This document shows positions 7,641 through 16,382 of a stretch of DNA of 64,000 bases, piece after piece (positions within the stretch are counted from its first letter, which is position 1; each line of letters opens with the position of its first letter). The notes beneath the pieces were generated by a model, which did not search any database, was not told the DNA's origin, and worked only from the letters and a program-made list of their open reading frames with translations. Where the stretch lies: NCBI RefSeq assembly GCF_030164425.1, contig NZ_JASNJD010000025.1:1-64000 (forward strand), read 5' to 3'. The DNA is from Pseudodonghicola flavimaris. Its GTDB lineage: Bacteria > Pseudomonadota > Alphaproteobacteria > Rhodobacterales > Rhodobacteraceae. Made by a program: the position numbers and the translations under genes.

Positions 7641-10147
7641 GGTGTGATCTCCTCTTCTTCAAGGTCGATGTCGGCGTCCTCAACAACAGCGGTGGCCGGA
7701 GAGGCCCCGTCCGCGTCCAAGGCGAGATTGGTGAGGTCGGGGATCAGATCGGCGGCCCAATCGAGGCCATGCGCCTTCAGCCAGGCGGCGAGGAAGCCGT
7801 CTTGGCCGTGCTCGGCGCAGATCTCAGCAATCAGCGCCTGATCCGATTTGGACGACGCCGCGCAGAGGGCCAGACCGACCTCGCTGAGGCCCAGTTCGAA
7901 CAGCCGGTTGCCACGCCGCGACTGACAATAGTAGTCGCGCTTGGGCGTGGCTCGCGCGAGGATCTCGATCTGCCGGTCATTGAGGCCGAAGCGACGATAG
8001 ATCGCGGTGATCTGCGGCTCGATCGCCCGCTCGTTCGGCAGCAGGAGCCGCGTCGGGCAGCTTTCGATGATCGCCGGCGCGATGGCGCTGCCGTCGATGT
8101 CGCTGAGGCTCTGCGTCGCGAAGATCACCGAGGCGTTCTTCTTCCTCAGCGTCTTCAGCCATTCGCGGAGCTGCTCCGCGAAGGCATCGTCATCAAGTGC
8201 GAGCCAGCCCTCGTCGATGATGAGCAGCGTGGGGCGTCCATCGAGCCGATCACCGATCCGGTGGAACAGGTATGAGAGGACGGCGGGCGCCGCGCCGGTT
8301 CCCACCAGCCCCTCGATCTCGAAGGCCTGCACATCCGCCGATCCCAGCTGTTCGGTCTCGGCGTCGAGCAGCCTGCCATAGGGTCCACCCACGCAGTATG
8401 CGCGGAGCGCCTGCTTCAAATCGTTGGATTGCAGCAGGACCGCAAGCCCGGTCATGGTCCGCTCGCCCACAGGGGCCGAGGCCAACGAAGTCAGTGCCGT
8501 CCAGATATGCTCCTTCACATCCGGGGTGATCTGGATGTTCTCGCGCGTCAGGATGGCGACGATCCAGTCGGCCGCCCAGGCGCGCTCGGAGGTCTCGTGA
8601 ATGCGGGCCAGCGGTTGTAGCGAGACAGAGCTCTCGGCAGCGTCGGTCAGCTCTCCGCCGAGGTCATGCCAGTCGCCGCCCATCGCGAGCGAAGCGGCGC
8701 GGATAGAACCGCCGAAGTCGAAAGCGAAGACCTGGCTGCGCGGATACCGCCGGAACTGCAGCGCCATCAGCGCCAGCAACACAGACTTGCCCGCGCCGGT
8801 CGGGCCGACGACGAGGGTGTGACCGACATCCCCGACATGAAGAGAAAACCGGAACGGGGTGGAGCCTTCGGTCCTGGCGTAGAGCAACGGAGCGTCGCCG
8901 AAATGCTCATCCTCTTCTGGCCCCGCCCAGACCGCCGAGAGCGGGATCATATGGGCAAGATTCAATGTGCTGATCGGTGGCTGCCGGACATTGGCATAGG
9001 CATGCCCGGGCAGACTTCCGAGCCAGGCATCGACGGCGTTGACCGTTTCGACCATGACGCTGAAATCGCGGGACTGGACGATCTTCTCGACCAGCCGCAG
9101 CTTCTCGTCGGCGCGGCGAACGTCCTCGTCCCAGACCGTGATCGTCGCAGTGACATAGGCCATGCCAGCCAGATCCGCGCCGAGTTCCTGCAGGGCCATG
9201 TCCGCGTCGGCGGCCTTGTTCGCGGCATCTGTATCGACCAGCGCGGATTGCTCGTTGGTCATCACCTCCTTGAGGATCGCGGCGATGGACTTACGCTTGG
9301 CAAACCACTGACGGCGTATCCGGGTCAGCAGCTTCGTCGCATCCAGCTTGTCCATGAGAATGGCCCTGGTCGACCAGCGATAGGGAAAGGCCAGCCGGTT
9401 CAAATCGTCGAGCAGGCCCGGGGTCGTGGCGCCGGGAAAGCCGGTGATCGTCAGGACGCGGAAATGCTGATTGCCCAGGCGCGGCTCCAGCCCGCCGGCC
9501 AGCGGCTGGTCGGGCAAGAGCGCGTCGAGATAGACCGGCACCTCGGGCACGCGCACGCGGTGCCGGTTGGTCGAAATCGTCGAATGCAGGTAGGTGAGCG
9601 TATCGGCGTCATCGAGCCAGTGGCAGTCCGGCATGAAGCCGTCGAGCAGCGCCAACACGCGATCGGTACGATCGATGAAGCCGCGCACCTGATCCCAGGG
9701 GTTCACACCTGAGGTCTCGCGGCCCTCGTAGAGCCAGGATTCTGAGCGTGCCGCGTCCTCCGCCGGCGGAAGCCAGAGGAGGGTCAGGAAATAGCCGGAT
9801 ACGAAATGGCTCCCCTCCTCCTCGAAATCGGCCTTGCGCTCGGCATCGACCAGCGCCGATGCCGCATCCGGGAAGGTGCTTGCAGGATAGGTCGCGGCCT
9901 CAGAGCGCTGCGCTTCCACGAAGATCGCCCAACCCGAACCGAGGCGGCGGAATGCGTTGTTCAACCGTCCGGCGACCGCGACCAGTTCGGCCGCGACGGC
10001 GCTGTCCAGATCGGGACCCCGAAACTTCGCCGTTCTCTGGAACGAGCCGTCCTTGTTGAGGACCACACCTTCCCCAACCAGCGCCACCCAGGGCAGGTAG
10101 TCGGCGAGGCGCGAGGCGTTGCGACGGTATTCTGCGAGATTCATCAT
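7637..10147 (-). CDS. trbE: TrbE, VirB4-family conjugation ATPase
   Basis: An 836-residue ATPase. The N-terminal half carries the CagE/TrbE/VirB domain; the C-terminal half is the P-loop domain with Walker A VGPTGAGKS near residue 450 and Walker B LLIIDEGWLAL near residue 645, followed by FATQSLSDI. VirB4 ATPases energise pilus assembly and substrate transfer at the inner membrane. Length is complete. Six bases separate it from trbD. Confidence 0.96.
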   Translation of the reverse strand: MMNLAEYRRNASRLADYLPWVALVGEGVVLNKDGSFQRTAKFRGPDLDSAVAAELVAVAGRLNNAFRRLGSGWAIFVEAQRSEAATYPASTFPDAASALVDAERKADFEEEGSHFVSGYFLTLLWLPPAEDAARSESWLYEGRETSGVNPWDQVRGFIDRTDRVLALLDGFMPDCHWLDDADTLTYLHSTISTNRHRVRVPEVPVYLDALLPDQPLAGGLEPRLGNQHFRVLTITGFPGATTPGLLDDLNRLAFPYRWSTRAILMDKLDATKLLTRIRRQWFAKRKSIAAILKEVMTNEQSALVDTDAANKAADADMALQELGADLAGMAYVTATITVWDEDVRRADEKLRLVEKIVQSRDFSVMVETVNAVDAWLGSLPGHAYANVRQPPISTLNLAHMIPLSAVWAGPEEDEHFGDAPLLYARTEGSTPFRFSLHVGDVGHTLVVGPTGAGKSVLLALMALQFRRYPRSQVFAFDFGGSIRAASLAMGGDWHDLGGELTDAAESSVSLQPLARIHETSERAWAADWIVAILTRENIQITPDVKEHIWTALTSLASAPVGERTMTGLAVLLQSNDLKQALRAYCVGGPYGRLLDAETEQLGSADVQAFEIEGLVGTGAAPAVLSYLFHRIGDRLDGRPTLLIIDEGWLALDDDAFAEQLREWLKTLRKKNASVIFATQSLSDIDGSAIAPAIIESCPTRLLLPNERAIEPQITAIYRRFGLNDRQIEILARATPKRDYYCQSRRGNRLFELGLSEVGLALCAASSKSDQALIAEICAEHGQDGFLAAWLKAHGLDWAADLIPDLTNLALDADGASPATAVVEDADIDLEEEEITP

Positions 10148-10153
10148 GTGGGT

Positions 10154-10447
10154 TCACACCGAGAGATGACCGGGAATGCGCAAATGGCGGCGGGCGACCT
10201 CGACGAAGAGCGGATCGCGCCTTGCCACCCAGACGGCGGCGATGTGGCCGACGGCCCAGATCAGGATCCCGACCAGCCAGAGCTGAAGTCCGAGGCCGAC
10301 CGCACCCGCGAGTGTGCCATTCAGAATGGCGACTGAGCGCGGGGCTCCGCCGAGCAGGATCGGCTCGGTCAGCGCGCGGTGGACCGGAACGCTGTATCCC
10401 GGCACCGCGTCGAGGGCTTCGAAGCCCTGCCATTCGCTTGCGCTCAT
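10154..10447 (-). CDS. trbD: TrbD, VirB3-like inner-membrane protein
   Basis: A 97-residue protein from the ATG at 10447 (MSASEWQGFEALDAVPGYSV). A longer in-frame start at 10501 exists but would add an arginine-rich stretch atypical of TrbD. The motif PGYSVPVHRALTEPILLGGA near residue 15 is the conserved TrbD/VirB3 N-terminus, followed by two adjacent membrane segments. VirB3 works with VirB4, and here lies directly before trbE. Confidence 0.92.
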   Translation of the reverse strand: MSASEWQGFEALDAVPGYSVPVHRALTEPILLGGAPRSVAILNGTLAGAVGLGLQLWLVGILIWAVGHIAAVWVARRDPLFVEVARRHLRIPGHLSV

Positions 10448-10514
10448 GGCGTTCCTCCCTGGACACTCTCCACCGGAGAGTGTCCTGTCCCTGCGGGCCA
10501 CCGGTCGCCACCCA

Positions 10515-10847
10515 TCAGATCAGCGCCCCGCCACCAAAGCTGAAGAAGCTCAGGAAGAAGGACGAGGCCGCAAAGGCGATGGAAATCCCGAAGACGATCT
10601 GGATCAGCCGCCGGAAACCGCCGCCGGTATCGCCGAAGGCCAGCGTCAGACCGGTGACGATGATGATGATCACCGCCACGATCTTGGCCACCGGCCCCTC
10701 GACGGAGTCGAGGATGGATTGCAGCGGTGCTTCCCAGGGCATGGAAGACCCGGAGGCATGAGCAGCCGGGGCGATGAACAGGCTGACATAGGTGGCGGCG
10801 GCCGCGGTGGCGATGTGCTGGCGGATGCGCAGGGCGTGACGGATCAT
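10515..10847 (-). CDS. trbC: TrbC, VirB2-like conjugative pilin
   Basis: A 110-residue pilin precursor: basic N-terminus, signal sequence ending near AHASG (residues 29-33), then two hydrophobic helices (ILDSVEGPVAKIVAVIIIIV and IAFAASSFFLSFFSFGGGAL) separated by a short polar loop, as in TrbC/VirB2. Its start overlaps the trbB stop by 4 bases, and 67 bases separate its stop from the chosen trbD start. Confidence 0.93.
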   Translation of the reverse strand: MIRHALRIRQHIATAAAATYVSLFIAPAAHASGSSMPWEAPLQSILDSVEGPVAKIVAVIIIIVTGLTLAFGDTGGGFRRLIQIVFGISIAFAASSFFLSFFSFGGGALI

Positions 10848-11842
10848 TCGGGATCTCCTTGTTCGTGAGGGATGGCGGGGTCTGAAATGGCAGGGGAAAT
10901 CCGGTAGTCGCCCTCCGGCCCGAGGCCCTCGACGCAGGCGAGTTCGACCAGACGACGCGCGGACCCTCGACCGGCCAGGACGGCCACGATGTTGATGGTC
11001 TCCGCGATCATGGCGCGGGGCACGGTAACGACGGCTTCCTGGATGAGCTGCTCGAGACGGCGCAGCGCGCCAATCCCGGAACCGGCATGGATGGTGCCGA
11101 TCCCGCCCGGATGGCCGGTGCCCCAGGCCTTGAGCAGGTCCAGTGCCTCGGCGCCACGCACCTCACCGATCGGAATACGATCGGGGCGCAGACGCAGCGA
11201 GGACCGCACCAGATCGGACAGGCTGGCAACACCGTCCTTGGTGCGCATCGCCACGAGGTTCGGCGCGGCGCATTGCAGTTCTCGGGTGTCTTCGATGATC
11301 ACGACGCGATCGGAGGTCTTGGCCACCTCGGCGAGCAGCGCATTGGTCAGCGTGGTCTTGCCGGTCGAGGTGCCCCCCGCCACCAGGATATTGGCACGTG
11401 ACGCAACCGCCTGCCGCAGCGCCTCGGCCTGCGCAGGGGTCATGATCCCGGCGGCGGAGTAATCGTCGAGCGTGAAGACGGCTACGGCTGGCTTACGGAT
11501 GGCAAAGGCCGGGGCTGAGACCACGGGAGGCAGCAGCCCCTCGAAGCGCTCGCCGGTTTCCGGGAGCTCCGCAGAGACGCGTGGGGACAGACCATGAACT
11601 TCGACGCCGACGTGGTGCGCGACCAGTCGTACGATGCGTTCACCATCGGCTGCACTCAGCGTCTTGCCGCTGTCGGCCAGCCCCTCGGAAAGTCGGTCGA
11701 CCCAGAGCCGCCCATCGGGGTTGAGCATCACCTCGACGGTCATGGGGTCGTCCAGAAACCCGGCGATCGCCGGCCCGAGCGCGGTGCGCAGCATCCGCGC
11801 GCCTCTCCGGATCACCTCTGGTCTCTGATCGGTCTTCGCCAT
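10844..11842 (-). CDS. trbB: TrbB, VirB11-family secretion ATPase
   Basis: A 332-residue hexameric ATPase of the GspE/VirB11 type, with Walker [12 protein letters not shown] near residue 160, Asp box IEDTRELQC, and a Walker B region [11 protein letters not shown] near residue 250. It drives pilus assembly and substrate hand-off. It is the first gene of the trb operon. In related elements trbB follows the copG gene directly; here that gene is 19.7 kb away (31590-32033) because cargo lies between them, so trbB probably depends on a new promoter in 11843-12179. Confidence 0.95.
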   Translation of the reverse strand: MAKTDQRPEVIRRGARMLRTALGPAIAGFLDDPMTVEVMLNPDGRLWVDRLSEGLADSGKTLSAADGERIVRLVAHHVGVEVHGLSPRVSAELPETGERFEGLLPPVVSAPAFAIRKPAVAVFTLDDYSAAGIMTPAQAEALRQAVASRANILVAGGTSTGKTTLTNALLAEVAKTSDRVVIIEDTRELQCAAPNLVAMRTKDGVASLSDLVRSSLRLRPDRIPIGEVRGAEALDLLKAWGTGHPGGIGTIHAGSGIGALRRLEQLIQEAVVTVPRAMIAETINIVAVLAGRGSARRLVELACVEGLGPEGDYRISPAISDPAIPHEQGDPE

Positions 11843-12179
11843 GCCGGCCCCGTTCCCTTGCGGGCGCCTCCAACCGGCCGCCCTGGATCGGGGTCGATTA
11901 AGAAAGCCGTAAAAGCCTAAGGCTCAACAGGTTTCTGAGGGGCGTAGTAGTGTGGCGTGTAAAGACAGGTGATCGGCGAAATGCAAAGGGAGCCGAGGTC
12001 GTTCCGAACTGACCTCTCTTATTCACCGGAGCGCACGAGAGGGTTGGCGGTAGTAGCGTAAACCATTGTCCTGTTGTAGGAAATTAAGTGCTTAGACCAA
12101 ACATGCAACGGGGCAAGAAATGCCACGAGTCATACTCGGAGGGGGGGGATAGCGCGCTGCTGATTACGTTTCCAGCGGT
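11843..12179. other. Gap upstream of trbB, no gene seen
   Basis: No credible coding frame. Any promoter for the trb operon (minus strand) should lie here; TTGAGC at about 11925 (minus strand) is a possible -35 hexamer, but I see no convincing -10 at the right distance. The left end of the cargo region falls in this stretch. Confidence 0.35.
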
Positions 12180-12924
12180 CGGTAACAGTGGCCTTCGACG
12201 GTGGTAGGATCACGTCGAATGGAGGCGTTCTGCTGCTGGCGTAGGCCGAGCGCGAAATGGGACTCTGTGCACGGTTCGCCGCCTGCATTGCCGATCCGCG
12301 CGATCAGTTTCGGGTGATCCACCAACTCGATGACATACTGCGGGCGCGGGTCTTGGTGATCGGCTGCAGCTATAAGAATGCCGATGACCTTGATGCTCTG
12401 CGCGATGATCCTGGCTTCCGCCTGGCACTGGGCAAGCTGCCGGGATCGGGCGCGGGCCTTGCCAGCCAGATGATCATGAGACACTGGGAGAACGCACCGA
12501 CTACACGCGAGCTGGTGCGTTTGATGGAAGCGATGATCGGCATCTACGGAGCCAGTTATCCAAGCCCCCCCCGAGGCGATGAAGCTGGATATCGATGACA
12601 CCTGTGTGTCGTGCACGGCTACCAGCAGCTGTCGTTCTGGAATGATCATCACGGCGAACGCTGTTTCTTGCCGATCCACGTTTACGACACGGCCACGGGC
12701 CAGCCGATCGCCATGCTGTGGGCACTGGCAGGACGCCGACGGGTGCGGAGGCAGCCGGACACATCCGGCGTCTCGTTCGCCAACTGCGACACCACTGGCC
12801 AGAAACCCACATTACTATCCGCAGCGATGGACACTACTGCAAACCCGAGGTTACGGCCTTCTGCGAGGAGCATGGCATCGACTATGTCTTGGGCCTTCCG
12901 ACCAACTCCTCCATCACCCGATGA
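12180..12924 (+). pseudogene. IS1380-family transposase remnant
   Basis: Frames on the plus strand join into the N-terminal half of an IS1380-type DDE transposase: FDGGRITSNGGVLLLA, ACIADPRDQFRVIHQLDDIL, LDIDDTCVSCTA (LDIDDT is the first catalytic aspartate region), HVYDTATGQPIAMLWAL, and THITIRSDGHYCKPEVTAFC with IDYVLGLPTNSS. An in-frame TAG near 12245 and at least three frameshifts (one near the C run at 12566, one near 12605, one near 12760) destroy it, and the C-terminal half is absent where the LysR gene begins. No terminal repeats were found. Confidence 0.8.
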
Positions 12925-13905
12925 TCATGTAGAAGGAAGCGCCACTTGCAGAATGGAGATATCGCTGTGGTCAGGATAGCTCTGGGAATACGTCCAATCG
13001 GACGTGCCCTTGCGATGCCGTCCAGCGCATATATGTGCGGCACTTATGAGCCGCCGAAGCGCAGGATTGCTGTTCGTCCTTTTCCAAATGGCATTGAACG
13101 GTACACTTTTTTTCGCTTCGTTAAACGGAAGATAGGCAAGTTCTCGCTCATCCGGTCTTTGCCAAGATGAGACTGCAACCGTAATACCCTGATTCAAGGC
13201 GACCAGATCCAGAAGCATCTCTTGCGTGGAATCAATCCGATCGATCTTAAGGCTGCACCCATCGTCGACAACCATAGCTTTACGAATGAAAGCTTCAACC
13301 TCGGGTCCAGGCGCTGCGACGGTAACTAGAACTCGTTCGTTCTGCATGGACGACCAACCGACCGATGGCTGGCACGACAAGGCGTGGTCTTTTGAGGTGA
13401 CAACAAAGACCTCTTCTTGCCAGAGCTGTGCATAATCACAGCTGGAAGGAACTTCGCAGTCGGTGATAAAGGCAATATCCAAAGAGCCCGCAGCCACCAA
13501 TTTAACATGCTCTTTTGTTGTGCCATCAAGCACGCTCAGTTGAACCTTGGGATGGACGATCGAGTATCGCCTAAGCAGTTCCTTCAGGAAGCCTGTACCC
13601 AAGGAGGTCTGGATTCCGATCGTTAGGCTTCCAGTCTTTCCACGACCAGCCAGCCTTGCATATCGTTTTGCGCGGTCGAGCAGCTTGATCACTGTCTTGA
13701 TTTCCTGAATGAAAGCCTGCCCAGCTTCAGTAAATTCGACACCGTTATGGTGCCTCTCAAATAGCATCGCACCCAAATCATCCTCAATGGCGCGGATCGT
13801 GCGACTCAGTGTTGATTGTTGTATATTCAGGGCTTCGGCAGCTGCACGTATACTCCGAAATTCGGCGATAGTAATCAAATAGTGTAGTTGACGCAGTTCG
13901 ATCAT
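12925..13905 (-). CDS. LysR-family transcriptional regulator
   Basis: A 326-residue protein from the ATG at 13905 (MIELRQLHYLITIAEFRSIR); an upstream in-frame ATG at 13989 lies in non-conserved sequence. HTH domain residues 1-60 (LNIQQSTLSRTIRAIEDDLG), effector domain from about 92 (GSLTIGIQTSLGTGFLKELL). The end of the gene abuts the IS1380 remnant and the last residues (SDISILQVALPST) look unlike the family, so the tail may have been rewritten at that junction. It is similar in length and sequence to the LysR at 1213-2193. Targets unknown. Confidence 0.88.
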   Translation of the reverse strand: MIELRQLHYLITIAEFRSIRAAAEALNIQQSTLSRTIRAIEDDLGAMLFERHHNGVEFTEAGQAFIQEIKTVIKLLDRAKRYARLAGRGKTGSLTIGIQTSLGTGFLKELLRRYSIVHPKVQLSVLDGTTKEHVKLVAAGSLDIAFITDCEVPSSCDYAQLWQEEVFVVTSKDHALSCQPSVGWSSMQNERVLVTVAAPGPEVEAFIRKAMVVDDGCSLKIDRIDSTQEMLLDLVALNQGITVAVSSWQRPDERELAYLPFNEAKKSVPFNAIWKRTNSNPALRRLISAAHICAGRHRKGTSDWTYSQSYPDHSDISILQVALPST

Positions 13906-14164
13906 GAAGCCGCCTCCGCATAAACAGCCGACACTTAAGTTGAGACGCGGCGACTCTTTTTTTACCGCGGCTTTGCTGCCGAGAAACAATCAATGGCAAG
14001 ACTTCCTGCACGCCGCTTATTGGCAAACTCAATGGGGCTGACTGTCGCCCCAGTTTTTAGGCTGAGCACCACAGCGATCACGGAGTTGTGAACCCAACAA
14101 TAAACGCAAACGCGCCCCGCACTGCCACCTTCCTTTCCTTGGTGCAGCTTAGCACTCTCAATCT

Positions 14165-14184
14165 AAATCAACACTCGTTGACTT
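14165..14184. promoter_or_regulatory. Candidate TetR-type operator
   Basis: A 20-bp inverted repeat, AAATCAAC-actc-GTTGACTT, with one mismatch between 8-base arms. It has the same architecture as the site at 15076-15095 just upstream of the TetR gene. It lies in the 327-base gap (13906-14232) ahead of the LysR gene, which otherwise holds no gene I can see. Binding is inferred from symmetry only. Confidence 0.45.
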
Positions 14185-14232
14185 TCAAGCTTAAACTTTC
14201 CAATACTGCAAGGTCATCGCAATAAATTCGCT

Positions 14233-14418
14233 TCAATCCGAGCCATAGTTTGCGTAGCGGACGTTTTTCACATGAGAATAGCCATTCGGCCCGATCGAGA
14301 TAGAAGTATTTTTAGCGCCGGAGGGGGCAAGCAAGGGCCTTTTGCGTCGGTCAAACACTATGTATTCGGCAAGTGGAACTCGCCAACCGCGAATCCAAAA
14401 TGCATCCAACACGCCCAT
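14233..14418 (-). CDS. Small ORF downstream of TetR, unknown
   Basis: A 61-residue frame starting at the ATG at 14418 (MGVLDAFWIRGWRVPLAEYI), 13 bases after the TetR stop. The same frame stays open further upstream (ETTPIERNLC...), so it may be the tail of a truncated protein or a short gene coupled to tetR. Composition is protein-like, with many aromatic and basic residues, but I recognise no family. It could be spurious. Confidence 0.3.
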   Translation of the reverse strand: MGVLDAFWIRGWRVPLAEYIVFDRRKRPLLAPSGAKNTSISIGPNGYSHVKNVRYANYGSD

Positions 14419-14431
14419 ACAGAGGTTGCGC

Positions 14432-15028
14432 TCAATCGGGGTTGTTTCCTCTTTGCAAAAGAGGGCTCTCGCTCAGGATTTGGTGAATTAGGCAGGTCAA
14501 CATCGCAGTGACTTTATCACGCCCTAACGCGGTAACAGTTGGGGGCTTTAGAAAATCACGCAGTATTCCAAAACCTAGTAGGAGTGAAATGACGACGTAG
14601 ATTCTCTCCTCAGCAACACCTTCGAATTTAGAGGAAAGCGGGCGAAGGAACAGGCTTTCAAATCGCTCCTTAAGGAGAGGCGATAACTGCGCACTATGAA
14701 CGGAATGGATGAGGATATCAAATGCGCTAATATTAGGGAGGACCCTGCCACGAGGCTCTGCAAGTAGCCGTTCCACCAAGTAAATTGCAATCTTATCAGG
14801 CTCTAGAACACTTAGATCAAGCCGTTCTGATGAAGCTTCAAGCGCTTCAATAAAAAGCATTTTCTTAGATCCAAAGGATCGATGAGCATAGGCAACGTCA
14901 ACCCCAACATCGCCAGCGATGTCGCGAAGACTGGTTTCCTCGTAAGAATGCTCGCCAAATCGTTTTATCGCGGCTTCAAGAATCTTGCGGCGTGTAACAC
15001 CTTCTCCGCGCGGCGGCCGGCTCCCCAT
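14432..15028 (-). CDS. TetR-family transcriptional regulator
   Basis: A 198-residue repressor with the TetR N-terminal HTH (TRRKILEAAIKRFGEHSYEE, then TSLRDIAGDVGVDVAYAHRS and FGSKKMLFIEALEA, residues 12-70). The C-terminal ligand domain is variable, as usual. It resembles the broken TetR gene at 22519-23116 (GVDVAYAHRSFGSK versus GVDVAYVNRAFGSK), so the two are paralogues. A perfect-looking palindrome 48 bases upstream of its start suggests autoregulation. Ligand unknown. Confidence 0.9.
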   Translation of the reverse strand: MGSRPPRGEGVTRRKILEAAIKRFGEHSYEETSLRDIAGDVGVDVAYAHRSFGSKKMLFIEALEASSERLDLSVLEPDKIAIYLVERLLAEPRGRVLPNISAFDILIHSVHSAQLSPLLKERFESLFLRPLSSKFEGVAEERIYVVISLLLGFGILRDFLKPPTVTALGRDKVTAMLTCLIHQILSESPLLQRGNNPD

Positions 15029-15075
15029 GATTAGTCCTTTCAGGTTTACTTGAAACTATAACGGCATCCCGACAT

Positions 15076-15095
15076 AAGTCAATGCTTGTTGACTT
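15076..15095. promoter_or_regulatory. Candidate operator upstream of tetR
   Basis: A 20-bp inverted repeat, AAGTCAAT-gctt-GTTGACTT; the outer seven bases of each arm are perfectly complementary. It is 48 bases upstream of the TetR start, where an autorepressing operator is expected. Related sites occur at 14165 and, more weakly, 22474. From here to the IS element at 15268 no gene is seen. Confidence 0.5.
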
Positions 15096-15267
15096 TTCGG
15101 CGAGATCAACTCAAAGTGCGTTTCAAATGCGTGATCAGTAAAGGCGAAACCTTTCCCGATCAGGACGATTAGCTCGGAACACATAGACCGTGCCGAGAGT
15201 GGATCGGCACCCATTTTCGTGCGCACCAGCGCGGCCCGGTCACTATCCGGCTTTCAGAGCGTTGAGT

Positions 15268-16317
15268 GGCACTGTTGCACAAATTTGGGTGTGAACGGAG
15301 GTCCCCTTTCCCGAGACATACCTATCCTACGGGCTCAGTTACGGGTATGCCGAGGGCCGTGTAGCGGTTGAGCACCGCGATCCGGACCTGCAACTCAGCG
15401 ACCTGCCGGTCGAAGTCCCTCGCCATGAGGCCTTGGCCGAGTAGTTTGACGCAGTTCATCTTTGTCTCTGCGCGGCTCCGGCGGTGATATCCGGTCAGCT
15501 TTCGCCAGAGTGCTCATCCGAGATATTTGCAGGCTCTCACAGCTTCGTTTCGCGCGATAGCGCCCGCTGTGGTTGGCTTCCAGGGTTGGGCATTTTTACG
15601 CGGAAGGATAATGGCGGCGGCTCCCCGAGCCGCGATCACATTGTGACATCTTCGAGTATCATAGGCGCCATCAGCGGTGACGGTCGCAATTTCTAGGTCG
15701 CGTGGGATCTGTTCCAGCAGGTCAGGCAGCATAGGTGCATCACCGACATTGCTGGTCGTGACGCCGACCGCGCGGATCTCCAGCGTTTCCTCGTCCATAC
15801 CAAGGTGAAGCTTGCGCCACAGGCGTTTCTTGCTCCCGCCATTCTTGCGTGCGTTCCACTCCCCTTCGCCCTCGGCTTTGATCCCTGTCGCATCGATCAG
15901 AAGATGCAGCGGTTCAGTTCCCCCGCGGTAAGGGATGGAGGCATTCAACGTCTTCTGTCGGCGGCACAGAGTGCTGAAGTCCGGGACTTTCCAGTCGAGC
16001 CCTGCCAGACGCAGCAGACTTTCGACAAAACCGGTCGTCTGACGAAGGGGCATGCCAAAAAGCACCTTCATCGTCAGGCAAACCTGGATCGCCGCGTCGC
16101 TGAACTCAGGCTGACGCCCGCGCTTGCCTGTCCGATGCGCGTACCAAGACATCTCAGGATCAAACCAGATCGATAACGAACCGCGCTCCTTCAGCGCCGT
16201 GTTGTACGCAGGCCAGTTCCTGGTCTTGTACTTCGTAGGGGACCAACTGCTCATGCCTCCCAGCTATCATGCTGGATTCATAAGATGAATCCTTCAGGCG
16301 ATTTGTGCAACAAAGCC
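15268..16317 (-). mobile_element. IS5-family insertion sequence
   Basis: About 1.05 kb bounded by imperfect terminal inverted repeats: GGCACTGTTGCACAAAT at 15268 and, on the other strand, GGCTTTGTTGCACAAAT ending at 16317. It contains one transposase reading frame on the minus strand. I see no clear target duplication in the immediate flanks. The element lies between tetR and the exporter operon in the cargo region. Confidence 0.8.
15322..16254 (-). pseudogene. IS5-family transposase with premature stop
   Basis: The frame codes for a 310-residue DDE transposase of the IS5 type (MSSWSPTKYKTRNWPAYNTA at the start; catalytic LLIDATGIK near residue 120, TVTADGAYDTRRCH near 190, and the C-terminal SRAETKMNCVKLLGQ glutamate region). 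An in-frame TGA at 15511-15513, where relatives have an arginine codon (CGA), cuts it after KYLG; the remaining 60-odd codons continue in the same frame. A single C-to-T change explains it. The truncated product lacks the catalytic glutamate, so this copy is probably inactive. Confidence 0.85.
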
Positions 16318-16382
16318 GCAACAGAGATTCAGATTCATCGGCTTTTGGGAAGCCCGAGAGTCAGAATTATTGAAAGTTGGTA

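Noticed and set aside
8666-9712. A 348-codon plus-strand open frame
   Set aside because: Antisense to trbE, which has intact ATPase motifs.
13906-14164. A possible gene between LysR and the operator
   Set aside because: Only short frames with rare codons and no start signal.
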